DNA of 64,000 nucleotides from Psettodes erumei (taxonomy: Eukaryota > Chordata > Actinopteri > Pleuronectiformes > Psettodidae). A model generated the notes under the pieces. That model was not told the origin of the DNA. It made no database searches and saw nothing but the letters and a program-made list of their open reading frames with translations. The stretch spans positions 62,001 to 126,000 of the forward strand of contig JAFBJZ010000290.1 of the NCBI GenBank assembly GCA_016785225.1, written 5' to 3'. The position numbers and the translations under genes are program-made. This document shows, piece after piece, positions 63,930 to 64,000 of this stretch; the stretch's first letter is position 1, and each line of letters opens with the position of its first letter.

Positions 63930-64000
63930 CTACAACAAAGTTGCACATCTGTAGTCTCTGACAGTGACATCTCTTTGTTTGAAGTTCATTGCTGGGGAGT

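Noticed and set aside
63820..64000. A CxC-like motif (RCHCQRL) on the minus strand at the right edge, suggestive of a chemokine
   Set aside because: That frame stops soon after and lacks the rest of the chemokine pattern; the alternative frame with an acceptor and a downstream AATAAA is more coherent.
1..64000. tRNA, rRNA, CRISPR, insertion sequence or viral remnants
   Set aside because: None recognised by eye; a covariance-model or repeat-library scan would be needed to exclude small or degraded examples.

Overview
The window is ordinary vertebrate nuclear DNA, almost certainly from a ray-finned (teleost, probably percomorph) fish. The evidence is many small exons with GT-AG (and a few GC-AG) introns, frequent (CA)n/(CT)n microsatellites, a fish-style TRIM, a lectin gene with near-identical FN3 exons, an O-GlcNAcase paralog and a five-exon CHST12-like sulfotransferase. 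I see no operons, CRISPR arrays or prokaryotic features. Gene models were built by hand from reading frame, splice-site dinucleotides, phase continuity and remembered family sequences; no alignment or database search was possible.

Layout, left to right. (1) 1-1.03 kb, minus: 5' part of a TRIM-type RING/B-box E3 ligase running off the left edge. (2) 1.56-6.0 kb, minus: a complete secreted lectin gene, signal peptide - CTLD - CTLD - FN3 - FN3 - short C-terminal module. (3) 6.2-9.4 kb: intergenic. (4) 9.6-20.7 kb, plus: a complete 16-exon O-GlcNAcase paralog (oga/mgea5-like, 789 aa), with 3'UTR to about 22.6 kb. (5) 23.2-36.2 kb, minus: a complete eight-exon SLC14 urea-transporter-family gene (383 aa) with non-standard pore residues. 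(6) 36.3-51.3 kb: a 15 kb gene-poor interval with simple and low-copy repeats. (7) 51.3-57.6 kb, minus: complete synaptotagmin-4 (471 aa, five coding exons). (8) 59.7-61.8 kb, plus: complete carbohydrate sulfotransferase of the CHST11/12 group (324 aa, five coding exons). (9) 62.5-64 kb, minus: two weak partial gene calls, a possible first coding exon and a possible terminal exon of a gene entering from the right.

These genes do not form one pathway. The two at the left look immune-related (TRIM, lectin). The others act in nuclear/cytosolic O-GlcNAc removal, small-solute transport, vesicle trafficking and Golgi glycan sulfation. The most informative oddities are a urea-transporter homolog that has lost most of its selectivity-filter signature, a compact O-GlcNAcase paralog with a basic linker and a possible truncating alternative exon, a recently duplicated or gene-converted FN3 exon pair, and a sulfotransferase exon whose 3' splice site seems to come from a dispersed repeat. 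I did not find a convincing undescribed multi-gene system.
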